This document shows, in pieces, positions 1-7,687 of a DNA stretch of 64,000 nucleotides. Source of the stretch: Tessaracoccus palaemonis (GTDB taxonomy: Bacteria; Actinomycetota; Actinomycetes; Propionibacteriales; Propionibacteriaceae); the NCBI RefSeq assembly GCF_019316905.1, contig NZ_CP079216.1, positions 620,001-684,000 on the forward strand, read 5' to 3'. The stretch's first letter is position 1; the number at the start of each line of letters is the position of its first letter. The translations under genes and the position numbers were made by a program. The notes beneath the pieces were generated by a model that saw only the letters and a list, made by a program, of their open reading frames with translations, searched no databases and was not told the DNA's origin.

Positions 1-1152
1 CTCAACGGCGGGCTCGGCACGTCGATGGGCCTCGACAAGGCCAAGACGCTGCTGAAGGTGCGCGACGGTCAGAACTTCCTCGACCTGATCGTCCGCCAGG
101 TGCTGGCCGCGCGCGAGCGCTACGAGGCCCGCCTGCCGCTGCTGCTGATGAACTCGTTCCGCACGCAGGACGACACACTGGCCCACCTGGCCCGCTACCC
201 CGAGCTGCCGGTCGAGGGGCTGCCGCTGAGCTTCCTGCAGAACCAGGAGCCCAAGCTCCGCGCCGACGACCTGACCCCCGTCGAGTGGGCCGAGGATCCG
301 ACGCTCGAGTGGTGCCCGCCCGGCCACGGCGACCTGTACCCGGCGCTGGAGGGCTCCGGCGTGCTGGACCAGCTCATCGAGGCCGGCTTCCGCTACGCGT
401 GCGTCTCCAACGGCGACAACCTCGGCGCCGCGCCCAACGCGACGATCGCCGGCTGGTTCGCCAAGTCCGGCGCCCCGTACGCCGCCGAGCTGTGCCGCCG
501 CACCATCAACGACAAGAAGGGTGGCCACCTGGCCATCCGCAAGGCCGACGGCCAGCTCATCCTCCGCGACACCGCGCAGACCGCGCCGGAGGAGATGGAC
601 TACTTCACCGACGAGCACCGCCACCCGTTCTTCCACACCAACAACCTGTGGTTCGACCTGGTCAAGCTCAAGGAGGCCCTCGTCGCGCGCGGCTCCGTGC
701 TCGGCCTGCCGCTGATCCGCAACGAGAAGACCGTCGACCCGGCGAAGAAGGACTCGACGCCGGTCATCCAGGTGGAGTCCGCGATGGGCGCCGCCGTCGA
801 GGTGTTCGAGGGCGCGACCGCCATCTGCGTCGGGCGCGACCGCTTCCTGCCCGTCAAGACCACCAACGAGCTGCTGCTGCTGCGCTCGGACGTCTACGAC
901 CTGACCGCCGAGGGCAAGCTCGTCGCCCGCACGGAGACCAGCCCCGAGATCAGCCTCGACGGGCGCTTCTACAAGCTGGTCGACGACTTCACCGCCCGCA
1001 TCCCCAGCGCCCCGTCGCTGTGCAAGGCCACGAGCCTGAAGGTCGCGGGCGACTGGACCTTCGGTGAGGGCGTCGTGGTGGTGGGCGACGTCGAGCTGGC
1101 CGACGAGGGGTCTGCTCAGGAGATCCCCGTTGGCACCCGACTCGGTTCCTGA
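1..1152 (+). CDS. UTP-glucose-1-phosphate uridylyltransferase, eukaryotic (UDPGP) type, 5'-partial
   Basis: Makes UDP-glucose from UTP and glucose-1-phosphate in the cytoplasm, the precursor for cell-wall and EPS sugars. The reading frame is open from base 1 and begins LNGGLGTSMG, the nucleotide-binding loop of the UDPGP family. Further family landmarks are the NQEPKL, WCPPGHGDLYPAL and VSNGDNLGA segments. In this family the loop lies some 75-80 residues from the N-terminus, so about that much is missing beyond the left edge. It is not the short bacterial GalU type. Its stop overlaps the next gene by 23 bases, suggesting co-transcription. In Mycobacterium the UDP-glucose enzyme sits beside moeA in the same neighbourhood (from memory). 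Confidence 0.93.
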   Translation, partial: LNGGLGTSMGLDKAKTLLKVRDGQNFLDLIVRQVLAARERYEARLPLLLMNSFRTQDDTLAHLARYPELPVEGLPLSFLQNQEPKLRADDLTPVEWAEDPTLEWCPPGHGDLYPALEGSGVLDQLIEAGFRYACVSNGDNLGAAPNATIAGWFAKSGAPYAAELCRRTINDKKGGHLAIRKADGQLILRDTAQTAPEEMDYFTDEHRHPFFHTNNLWFDLVKLKEALVARGSVLGLPLIRNEKTVDPAKKDSTPVIQVESAMGAAVEVFEGATAICVGRDRFLPVKTTNELLLLRSDVYDLTAEGKLVARTETSPEISLDGRFYKLVDDFTARIPSAPSLCKATSLKVAGDWTFGEGVVVVGDVELADEGSAQEIPVGTRLGS

Positions 1153-1489
1153 CCCGAAGCTGGCCTCCGCCCTGGCGCGGGCCCTCACCGGTCAGCAGAT
1201 CGAGCTGAGCGGTGAGGTGCCCGTCGCCGAGGCGCTGGCGCGGGTCGGTTTCGACGCGGATGCGCTGGGCGCCGTGCGACGCGAGCGTCAGCACGCCCGC
1301 GAGCCGTGGCCCTTCGAGGTGCCGATCGAGGACCTGCGGGCAATCGGGTTTGCACGCTTCGACGCGGCCCTCGCGGCGCTCCGCCGGGAGCTCGGGCTCA
1401 CCGGGCTGGCGCCCGCGACGCCCGCGCACCGTCGGCTCAACCGCGACGAGCAGCGGCTCGTCGCGGACCGGCCGCCGCACTGGGGCTGA
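1130..1489 (+). CDS. hypothetical protein, about 119 aa, coupled to the UGP gene
   Basis: Family not recognised. A longer frame exists upstream, but a TTG at 1130 preceded by AGGAG (1118-1122) is the best start. It gives a protein beginning (M)APDSVPDPKLASALARALTG that overlaps the UGP stop by 23 bases. The protein is soluble and rich in Ala, Arg and Leu, with probable helices and no signal peptide or membrane segment. It ends RLVADRPPHWG. The overlap suggests translational coupling to UGP. It could be a small regulatory or accessory protein, but nothing in the sequence establishes a function. Confidence 0.6.
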   Translation: MAPDSVPDPKLASALARALTGQQIELSGEVPVAEALARVGFDADALGAVRRERQHAREPWPFEVPIEDLRAIGFARFDAALAALRRELGLTGLAPATPAHRRLNRDEQRLVADRPPHWG

Positions 1490-1493
1490 GCCT

Positions 1494-1513
1494 GCGGGGC
1501 GGGGAGGCCCCGC
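1494..1513. terminator. GC-rich hairpin between convergent genes
   Basis: GCGGGGC (1494-1500) pairs with GCCCCGC (1507-1513) across a 6-base loop. It lies just after the plus-strand stop at 1489 and downstream of the minus-strand mscL stop at 1562. There is no T-tract, so it is a plausible but weak bidirectional terminator. Confidence 0.4.
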
Positions 1514-1561
1514 GCCGGGACTGAGCCCGCGGCGCGGGAAGGCCATGAGCCGGGCGGAGCG

Positions 1562-1933
1562 TCAGCGGGGCTGCTCCTCCTTGAGGAGGTCGCGGATCTC
1601 GGCGAGCAGGCTCTCGGTCGTCGGGCCGGCGTAGGCGGGCTGCTTCTTCCGGTCGAAGAACTCCTTGGCCTTGTTGTAGGGCATCACGACGCCGAAGTAG
1701 ATGACGGTGGCCATGATGATGAAGGAGATGAGCGCGGTCAGGAACGACCCGACGCCCACCCCGCCGGGGTTCCACGACGAGAAGTCGGGGGTGCCGCCGA
1801 TCTTGCCGAGCACGTCCATGAACATCGCGGTGAAGCTCTCCACGACGCTCGAGAAGGCCGCGCCGATGACGAACGCGACGGCCAGCTCGACCAGATTGCC
1901 GCGGAGGAGGAACTCCTTGAAGCCCTGCAACAT
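1562..1933 (-). CDS. mscL: large-conductance mechanosensitive channel MscL
   Basis: Homopentameric membrane safety valve that opens under hypo-osmotic stress. The 123-aa length is typical. The N-terminus MLQGFKEFLLRGNLVELAVA is the family signature, leading into TM1 (about residues 15-40). The periplasmic loop contains the GGTPDFSSWNPGG stretch. TM2 is at about 63-87 (LTALISFIIMATVIYFGVV), and the cytoplasmic helix ends ESLLAEIRDLLKEEQ. mscL lies in the same neighbourhood as the FmdB, 5-FCL and moeA genes in Mycobacterium (from memory), which supports the core-block reading. Confidence 0.97.
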   Translation of the reverse strand: MLQGFKEFLLRGNLVELAVAFVIGAAFSSVVESFTAMFMDVLGKIGGTPDFSSWNPGGVGVGSFLTALISFIIMATVIYFGVVMPYNKAKEFFDRKKQPAYAGPTTESLLAEIRDLLKEEQPR

Positions 1934-2474
1934 GTCAGATCACTTACTTCCTTGGTGAGGGGAAACGGGTCCGCACGGTCGCGGTCCCGCGAGCGGTTGG
2001 GACTATAGCAGCGGCGCTCGGTCGGCCCCCGGCGCTCGTCCGCCGCCCCGGTTCCCTGAGTCGCCCCGGTTCCCTGAGTCGCCCCGGTTCCCTGAGCTTG
2101 TCGAAGGGCCTGGGCTGCACCCGGTTCCCTGAGCTTGTCGAAGGGCCCTGAGCGGAGCGAAGGGGAAGTCCTTGCCCGGGTTGGATCCCTTCGCTTCGCT
2201 CAGGGCACCTCGACAGGCTCGGCGACCCGCCCGGTTCCCTGAGCTTGTCGAAGGGCGTTGACGGAAGCGCGCCAGCGCTGACGAAACGTGGATCTGGGGT
2301 GTGGGCATCCATGCCCGGGCTTGATCCCTTCGCTTCGCTCAGGGCACCTCGACAGGCTCGGCGACCCGCCCGGTTCCCTGAGCTTGTCGAAGGGCCTGAG
2401 CTGTACCCGGTTCCCTGAGCTTGTCGAAGGGCCCTGAGCGGAGCGAAGGGACGAACCTGCCGAGTGACAGGGTG
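1934..2474. repeat. intergenic REP-like cluster 1 with 18-bp tandem array
   Basis: This 540-bp gap has no credible gene. It holds three tandem 18-bp units GCCCCGGTTCCCTGAGTC starting at 2045, 2063 and 2081 (the third diverges at the end). After that come alternating copies of GGTTCCCTGAGCTTGTCGAAGGGC and the CCCTTCGCTTCGCTCAGGGCACCTCGACAGG-type arm up to about 2456. The arms are mutually inverted (CTTCGACAAGCTCAG against CTGAGCTTGTCGAAG), so the RNA would fold into hairpins. Short open frames here are translations of repeats and are not called as genes. Confidence 0.9.
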
Positions 2475-4436
2475 TCAGCCGGTGAGGGTGTGGTCGTCGT
2501 CGAGGGCGTCGAGCCAGTCTCGCATTGCTGTGTCGATGGGGCTGAGTTGTGGGCCGAGGTCCGGGGTGCATTCGAGCCAGGCCCCGTTGTGGGTGACTTC
2601 GTAGACGTAGCCCAGGGGACTGGTCCATCTGAAGTGGCCTGGTGCGATCTGGTTCAGGATCCAGGCGCCTTTGGTCTTGCCGCGGTGGACGCGGCGGCAG
2701 AGTTGCGCCATGTTCGCGAGTCGGGTCTGGCCTCGGTGTCCGGGCTGGTAGCTGGTGTTGTGGTCGATGTCGAGGCCGCGGGTGCGGGTGGAGAACGGGA
2801 ATGCCTCGGTGGGGCGCAGCAGCCGGAGGGCTTTACGCATCCGTTGCGTCGGCCGGTAGCCGTCGGCGGCGGGCATGTGGTTCAGGTCGATGACGGGCTG
2901 GACCTTCAGGGTGATCTCGCCGTTGCGGTAGCCGTCGCCGAGCAGTTCGCCGAGGAGGGTGGTGGTGAGCACGTCGGCGCGTTCGACCGACGCGACGGGG
3001 TCGAGGTTCCCGTCGGCGTCTGTGGTGATGTGGACGACGATCTCTACCCGAGGCAGTGGGGTCGTGGGCATCGGTGCGTCGTCCGAGCAGACCCTGTCGT
3101 GGCGCGATGCGCGGAGCGGAGGGCCCTCGCCTCGCTGCGCTCGGCGCCCTTCGACGAGCTCAGGGAACCGGAGCGGCTCAGACAACGGGGGCGGCTCAGG
3201 GGGCTGGGGCGGCTCAGGGAACCGGGGCGGCTCAGGGAACCGGGGCGGCTCAGGGAACCGGGGCGGCTCAGGGAACCTGTCGGGTCGCCGAGCCTGTCGA
3301 GGTGCCTTGAGCGAAGCGAAAGGACCAACCCCAACCGAAGTGGCGGACCATGAGGCACCGTCAGGCGGCCCTTCGACGAGCTCAGAGAACCGCTCGGGTC
3401 GCCGAGCACTTCGACGGGGCTCAGCACATGCCTGTCGAGGCGCCTTGAGCGAAGCGAAAGGACCCACTCCACCCGAGTGATCCAGCCGTGGATCGTCGGG
3501 TGGCTGCCAGTCGGGAGGCTCATCGTCAGGGAACGGGGGCTCATCGTCCTCGTCAGGCGGCTCCACTGCCAGCGGCGGCTCGAGGGCCGAGGGCCGTGCA
3601 GCCTTGCCGATGTCCGACTCGCTGTAGGGGCTGTCCAGGTCGATGGTGAGGGCAGGCTGGTCGGCAGCGAGGATGGTGAGCAGCAGGTCCGGGTTCATGG
3701 CCAGGGACAGGGCCTTCGCGCGGCGGGCGGAGTGGTCCAGCCCGGGGTAGCGGGTCTTGAGCCGCTCGGAGATCTGGTGCAGTCGCTCGTCGACGATCCG
3801 GCCGTCCAGCACATCGAGCCGGCCACCGATTGACGTGATGCCGGGTTCGAGGTCGCGCAGCCAGATACCGCGCTGCGCTCGAGCCTCGGCTTCCCGTTCC
3901 CGGGCGGCGGCCTGGTCGACGCGGGTGATGAGTTTCCGCAGTTCCCGCAGTGCGGCGCTGGGGACCAGGCCGTACTGGAGGGGCAGCCAGCGGGCGGTGA
4001 CCTTCTCGGCCTGCATCGGGTTCAGGTCCCGGCACAGCCAGGCGACTTTCGCGGCCAGCCACTTCTCGACCTCACCGTTGATGACGGCCTCGAACAGCAC
4101 GGGGTGGCGGTACTTCAGGTTCAGGGCGGTGGCGATCTTCTCGATCGCCGAGGTCTGCGAACACCGCGTCAGGGCGGCGATCTCCATGGCGAGGAACTCC
4201 GACACCGATGGGGTGCCTTCTCCTCCGGGATGGATCAGCTTCTCGGGGAGCTTGGTGTCGCGGTCGCGGTAGGTCGCGGTGCCGTAGTCGAGGAGGTCGG
4301 CCTCATCCAACCGGTAGGCGAGGGCGAGGTCGCAGATCCCTTCGAGTTCTTCGGCTTCGCCGCGGCGGCGCATGGCGATGCCCGAGCGGAGGCGTTCCAT
4401 CGCCTGCCGGGAGTCGTCGCGTCGTCGGGTTTCCAT
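2475..4436 (-). CDS. DUF222/HNH endonuclease-domain protein with REP-derived internal insert
   Basis: 653 aa. Residues 1-300 resemble the DUF222 helical region that precedes HNH domains in actinobacterial 13E12-like proteins. The C-terminal HNH shows DIDH, then NMAQLC and HRGKT, so the Asp-His, Asn and last-His positions are kept, although the usual second His before the final one is Val. Residues about 320-443 (nt 3110-3480) are not family sequence: they are repeat DNA read in frame, giving FPEPPR tandem units and GPFASLKAPRQAR segments. The frame stays open through the whole insert. Function is uncertain: these proteins are abundant and often assumed to be mobile or degenerate nucleases. 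The gene is flanked by REP clusters on both sides. Confidence 0.85.
   Translation of the reverse strand: METRRRDDSRQAMERLRSGIAMRRRGEAEELEGICDLALAYRLDEADLLDYGTATYRDRDTKLPEKLIHPGGEGTPSVSEFLAMEIAALTRCSQTSAIEKIATALNLKYRHPVLFEAVINGEVEKWLAAKVAWLCRDLNPMQAEKVTARWLPLQYGLVPSAALRELRKLITRVDQAAAREREAEARAQRGIWLRDLEPGITSIGGRLDVLDGRIVDERLHQISERLKTRYPGLDHSARRAKALSLAMNPDLLLTILAADQPALTIDLDSPYSESDIGKAARPSALEPPLAVEPPDEDDEPPFPDDEPPDWQPPDDPRLDHSGGVGPFASLKAPRQACAEPRRSARRPERFSELVEGPPDGASWSATSVGVGPFASLKAPRQARRPDRFPEPPRFPEPPRFPEPPRFPEPPQPPEPPPLSEPLRFPELVEGRRAQRGEGPPLRASRHDRVCSDDAPMPTTPLPRVEIVVHITTDADGNLDPVASVERADVLTTTLLGELLGDGYRNGEITLKVQPVIDLNHMPAADGYRPTQRMRKALRLLRPTEAFPFSTRTRGLDIDHNTSYQPGHRGQTRLANMAQLCRRVHRGKTKGAWILNQIAPGHFRWTSPLGYVYEVTHNGAWLECTPDLGPQLSPIDTAMRDWLDALDDDHTLTG
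3110..3480 (-). repeat. REP-like repeats and 18-bp tandem array inside a coding region
   Basis: Perfect 18-bp units GGCTCAGGGAACCGGGGC (plus strand) lie at 3211, 3229 and 3247, with a degenerate unit at 3193 and a partial at 3265. Around them are the same CTTCGACGAGCTCAGGGAACC and GCCTTGAGCGAAGCGAAAGG arms seen between genes elsewhere. All sit inside the HNH gene and keep its frame. The unit is essentially the complement of the 18-mer at 2045-2098. Confidence 0.92.
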
Positions 4437-4661
4437 GAGACAACGCTACGACCCGCCACCGACAGTTTTCGCACGCCAGTCGGATTATCCACAGGCGGGG
4501 GTTGGGATTGTCCACCCGGGCTGGATCCCTTCGCTTCGCTCAGGGCGTTTCGACGAGCTCAACGACCCGAACGACCGCTCAGGGCGTTTCGACGAGCTCA
4601 ACGACCCGAACGACCGCTCACAACGACCCGAACGATCGCTCACAACGACCCGAACCACTCA
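4437..4661. repeat. REP-like cluster 2 with tandem CAACGACCCGAACGACCGCTCA units
   Basis: Between the HNH start and the SAF-protein stop. After the usual CCCTTCGCTTCGCTCAGGGCG arm come two copies of a roughly 39-bp unit containing TTTCGACGAGCTCAACGACC. Shortened units based on CAACGACCCGAACG follow up to the SAF stop codon. No gene is seen here. Confidence 0.85.
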
Positions 4662-5264
4662 CAGCGACCCGAGGACCAGACTCAGCTGACCGCTCTGGCC
4701 CAGCACCGCGACCGTCGCCGCGACCTCGTCCGACACCTCCACCAGCACGGCGTCGGAGCCTCCCGTCGACAGGCTGACGGCGCCCGTATCTCCTGCCGCC
4801 GGCAACGACGCCACCCTGGCCCCCGATGCGACGACCTCCGCCCCGGCCTCGCCCGGTGCGATGAGAGAGACGACGTCGCCCGGCCGCAGCGCGGACCGCA
4901 CCGAGTCGTCGGTGACCAGCACGGGCACCACGACCGTCCCCTTCCGCGTCGCACCGCGTCCGAGCAGACCCGGCTGGAGCACGGTCCCGGCGGTCAGGGG
5001 GACGGCCGCCGGGCGCTCGGCCACCTCCTCCAGCGACGTGAGGGCGTCATCGGGCAGCGCGCCGACGGGCACGTCGAGCAACTCGACCTGCGTGACGGGG
5101 TCCCCGGCCGCGACGTCGGCAGTCAGCACGACGACTCGAGCCGACGGTGGACCCGCGGCCAGCCCGTGCGCGAGCAGCAGGGCGGCGGCGATGGCCAGCA
5201 GGGCTCCGATGGCGCGACGGTGCCAGGCGACGAAGCCGACGAGGGGATCGAGGATGCGTCTCAT
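4659..5264 (-). CDS. SAF-domain protein (CpaB/RcpC-like), membrane-anchored
   Basis: 201 aa from the ATG at 5264 (MRRILDPLVG); an upstream in-frame start exists, but its extra residues look non-coding. A single N-terminal TM (about residues 17-37, AIGALLAIAAALLLAHGL) precedes a SAF fold: VVLTADVAAGDPVTQVELLDVPVG, then a second half around RPGDVVSLIAPGE. SAF/RcpC proteins assist Flp pilus secretion (CpaB) or flagellar P-ring assembly (FlgA), but no pilus genes are in the window, so the partner is unknown. The stop codon lies at the edge of the neighbouring repeat array. Confidence 0.75.
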   Translation of the reverse strand: MRRILDPLVGFVAWHRRAIGALLAIAAALLLAHGLAAGPPSARVVVLTADVAAGDPVTQVELLDVPVGALPDDALTSLEEVAERPAAVPLTAGTVLQPGLLGRGATRKGTVVVPVLVTDDSVRSALRPGDVVSLIAPGEAGAEVVASGARVASLPAAGDTGAVSLSTGGSDAVLVEVSDEVAATVAVLGQSGQLSLVLGSL

Positions 5265-5290
5265 ACCCCCGTGATGGCGTTTCGGGCAGC

Positions 5291-5318
5291 AAAAATCCCG
5301 CCTGTCCACAGGCGGGAT
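5291..5318 (-). terminator. Rho-independent terminator for the FmdB-family gene
   Basis: On the minus strand ATCCCGCCTG pairs with CAGGCGGGAT around a TGGA loop, followed by TTTTT (complement of 5291-5295). It lies 26 bases past the stop of the gene at 5344. Confidence 0.85.
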
Positions 5319-5343
5319 CTGCGTTGTCCGGCGAGAACGAGCC

Positions 5344-5658
5344 TCAGGAGGCCGCGGCCTTCGGGGCTGCCGCGCTCGCCGCGGGCGCCGACTCCTTCTT
5401 CGCGGGAGCCGTCGATTCCTTCGCCGGAGTGGAGGGCTGAGCCGTCTCGTTCGCCTTGCCGGCCGGGATGGTGGAGGAACCGCCGCGTGAATCTGTCTTG
5501 TAGAAGCCCGAGCCCTTGAAGACGATGCCGACCGCGTTGAAGACCTTACGCAGTTCGCCCTCGCACTCGGGGCAGACGGTCAGCGACGGGTCGCTGAAGC
5601 GCTGGAAGACCTCAAGCTCGGCGCCGCAGTTCTTGCAGTGGTACTGGTAGGTGGGCAT
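5344..5658 (-). CDS. FmdB-family zinc-ribbon protein
   Basis: 104 aa. The N-terminal zinc ribbon has MPTYQYHCKNCG, then CPECEG, giving two CxxC pairs. It is followed by KVFNAVGIVFKGSGFYKTD, which is typical of the FmdB family, and a disordered Ala/Pro/Lys/Ser tail. The mycobacterial homologue at the same position beside 5-FCL (Rv0991c, called Ruc) is reported as a redox-regulated chaperone for unfolded proteins; that is family knowledge from memory, not shown here. It has its own terminator and lies 43 bases after the 5-FCL stop, so the two are probably co-transcribed. Confidence 0.9.
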   Translation of the reverse strand: MPTYQYHCKNCGAELEVFQRFSDPSLTVCPECEGELRKVFNAVGIVFKGSGFYKTDSRGGSSTIPAGKANETAQPSTPAKESTAPAKKESAPAASAAAPKAAAS

Positions 5659-5701
5659 GCAGACTTTCCTCGGAAAGGGGTGGGAACCTCACCATGATAG
5701 T

Positions 5702-6286
5702 TCAACTACCCCGGAGGTTCCGAACCGTGGTCTGTGTGACCACGATGTCGACGCCGACGTCGTGCGGCTCGCTCGGCACGGTGTGGAAGACCTCCTCGTC
5801 CCTGGCGAGGACAAGCACCTTCGCGCCCGGCTTCCGATGAGGCAGAACCCGGTCGTACCAGCCACCCCCGGTGCCTAGGCGTGTTCCGTCGAGCCCGACG
5901 GCCAGACACGGCGCCACGACGATCTCCGCGAGCGCGATCGCCTCGGCGCCCAGGCCGGGGCCGGCCGGCTGCGGGATGCCCGCCCAGCCGGGGGCGAGCG
6001 GATCCCCGTCGCGGTGCCACGCCCAGTCGGGGGTGCGCTTCAGCAGCGGGAGCAGGATCCGCCAGCCGTCCCTGGCGAGCCGCTCGATCAGGAGGGCGGT
6101 GCCCGGCTCCCCGCGCCGTGCGGCGTAGAGCGCGACGACCCGACCCTCGCCGGGCTCGGGCCCGAGCAGCCGGAGGACGGAGCCGGTCCGCGCCGCGTCC
6201 TCGACGGCCCACTGACGCGGGGTGACCAGGGAGCGCTGCTGTGAGATCAGGGCTCGCAGCGGGTCCTTCCGGGCGGTAGCGGCCAT
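5702..6286 (-). CDS. 5-formyltetrahydrofolate cyclo-ligase
   Basis: 194 aa, the usual family size. Converts 5-formyl-THF to 5,10-methenyl-THF using ATP. It carries the signature GTRLGTGGGWYDR (about residues 134-146) that forms the substrate and ATP site, and an N-terminal basic segment (RKDPLRALISQQRS) like that of the family. It is divergent from glp with the starts nearly touching (ATG at 6286 against 6304), so both promoters must lie within or very near the two coding ends. Confidence 0.93.
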   Translation of the reverse strand: MAATARKDPLRALISQQRSLVTPRQWAVEDAARTGSVLRLLGPEPGEGRVVALYAARRGEPGTALLIERLARDGWRILLPLLKRTPDWAWHRDGDPLAPGWAGIPQPAGPGLGAEAIALAEIVVAPCLAVGLDGTRLGTGGGWYDRVLPHRKPGAKVLVLARDEEVFHTVPSEPHDVGVDIVVTQTTVRNLRGS

Positions 6287-6291
6287 TGGCC

Positions 6292-6297
6292 TATCGT
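6292..6297 (+). promoter_or_regulatory. -10 element TATCGT for leaderless glp mRNA
   Basis: TATCGT is followed by six bases and then ATG at 6304. No ribosome-binding site precedes any of the candidate starts (TTG 6286, ATG 6298, ATG 6304). A leaderless start at 6304 explains this. Inference from spacing. Confidence 0.5.
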
Positions 6298-6303
6298 ATG
6301 GTC

Positions 6304-7593
6304 ATGCCCTGGTTCGCCCGTAAGCCTCAGATGGAAGTCGTCGACGAAGCGCCGATCGAGGAGCCCACTCTCCCCGAACCCCCCGCGACCGACGCCGCGG
6401 GCCTGCGCAGCGTTGCGGACCACACCGAGTACCTCCTCAGCCTGGTGGAGCCGCTGCGGCCCTTCGGCATGTCGCTGCTCGAGGCCTGGGACCAGGTCAT
6501 GTGCGAGGACATCGACTCGATGGTCAACGTGCCCGCCAACAGCACCGCCAAGATCGCCGGCTATGCGGTGCGCGCCTCCGACCTGGTCGACGACGGCCAG
6601 CTGGCCGCGCCGCTGACGTTGGTCGACGGTGGCGTCGACAGGCTGCCCGCCTCCGGGGCCGTCGTGGTCGCGCCCGGCGACGCCCTACCCGCCGGGGCGA
6701 CCGCGGTCCTGCCCGCGACGTTCGCGACGCTGGCCGACGGCCTGGTCACGCTGATCGAGAAGGTCGCCGACGGCGAGTACGTGCGCGCCGCCGGAGAGCA
6801 CCTACGCCGCGGCACGCGCCTGCTGAGCGCCGGCGACGTGCTGGGCGACCGCGGCATCGGCCTGCTGGCCGGCGCCGGTGTCGACAAGGTCCTCGTCCGG
6901 CCCCGCCCCCGCGTCGTGATCGTCAGCTCCGGCGACCGGCTCGTCGACCCGGGCGACGAGATGCAGCCCGGCGACGCCGCCGACGCGAACTCGTTCATGA
7001 TCGCTGCCGCCGCCCGCGCCGTCGGAGCGACCGTGTTCCGCGTCGCCGTGCACTCCAACGACGTCGACGAGATCCGCCAGACCGTCACCGACCAGCTGAT
7101 CCGCGCCGACCTCGTCATCTCCGCCACCGGCGGCCGCCGCGAGGACTACGAGGCCATGGCGTCGGTGATGGACGAGATCGGGCTGGTCGACACCGTCGCC
7201 GTCGCCATGTCACCCGGCCGCACCCAGACGTTCGGCCTCGTCGGCGAGGACCGCGTGCCCATGCTGATGCTGCCCGGCAACCCGGTCAGCGCCTACGTCA
7301 CGTTCCAGGCCTTCGGTCGCCCGCTGATCCGCCGCCTGATGGGTGCGACCACCGAGCACCGCTCCGCCCGCGCCATCGCGACCGGCACACTGCGCTCCGT
7401 CAAGGGGCAGCTGCACCTGCTTCGCGGACACGTCCGCAGCGAGGGCAGCATCCGCTACGTCGAGCAGGTCTCCATGCCGCACGCGCTCGGCGAGCTGGCC
7501 GCGTCCAACGCGCTGATCGTGCTCGACGAGCACCTCGAGGTGGTGCGCCCCGGCGAGGCCGTGCGCGTGTGGCTCCTCGACGAGGAGGACTGA
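6304..7593 (+). CDS. glp: Gephyrin/MoeA-like protein Glp, catalytic-loop Asp missing
   Basis: 429 aa from ATG 6304; earlier in-frame starts at 6286 and 6298 add six or two residues. It has the MoeA domain order with a 35-residue N-terminal extension (MPWFARKP...). The MPT-binding domain shows SSGDRLVDPGD, TGGRREDYEAM and LPGNPVSAY. The usual DGYAV loop reads AGYAV (Ala85), so the Asp corresponding to E. coli MoeA Asp59 is absent, and the second loop GGVSVGDYD is shortened and altered. No other molybdenum-cofactor genes are in the window. Corynebacterial Glp is reported to bind FtsZ and a membrane receptor encoded nearby, and the next gene here is that receptor type. I infer a divisome role rather than Moco synthesis. 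Confidence 0.82.
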   Translation: MPWFARKPQMEVVDEAPIEEPTLPEPPATDAAGLRSVADHTEYLLSLVEPLRPFGMSLLEAWDQVMCEDIDSMVNVPANSTAKIAGYAVRASDLVDDGQLAAPLTLVDGGVDRLPASGAVVVAPGDALPAGATAVLPATFATLADGLVTLIEKVADGEYVRAAGEHLRRGTRLLSAGDVLGDRGIGLLAGAGVDKVLVRPRPRVVIVSSGDRLVDPGDEMQPGDAADANSFMIAAAARAVGATVFRVAVHSNDVDEIRQTVTDQLIRADLVISATGGRREDYEAMASVMDEIGLVDTVAVAMSPGRTQTFGLVGEDRVPMLMLPGNPVSAYVTFQAFGRPLIRRLMGATTEHRSARAIATGTLRSVKGQLHLLRGHVRSEGSIRYVEQVSMPHALGELAASNALIVLDEHLEVVRPGEAVRVWLLDEED

Positions 7594-7650
7594 GTCCCTG
7601 AGGAACTCATGAGAGTTTCTTCTGATCTGCGGGTCGGCGTCGGAATGTCG

Positions 7651-7667
7651 CCCTGTAAATCACAGGG
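7651..7667. promoter_or_regulatory. inverted repeat upstream of sepX
   Basis: CCCTGT-AAATC-ACAGGG, 6-bp arms with a 5-base spacer. It ends 20 bases before the sepX start, around the expected -35 position. Possible operator; no cognate regulator identified. Confidence 0.35.
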
Positions 7668-7675
7668 ATGTTGTT

Positions 7676-7681
7676 TACGGT
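7676..7681 (+). promoter_or_regulatory. -10 element TACGGT for leaderless sepX mRNA
   Basis: TACGGT is followed by six bases and the GTG start at 7688. There is no Shine-Dalgarno sequence in between. Confidence 0.45.
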
Positions 7682-7687
7682 AGGACC

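Noticed and set aside
1944-2312. Overlapping minus-strand frames in REP cluster 1
   Set aside because: Translations of repeats (KLREPG units) with no ribosome-binding site or family likeness.
4808-4820. GACGCCACCCT match to the palindrome half-site
   Set aside because: Lies in SAF-protein coding sequence, lacks the final T and an inverted partner; likely chance.
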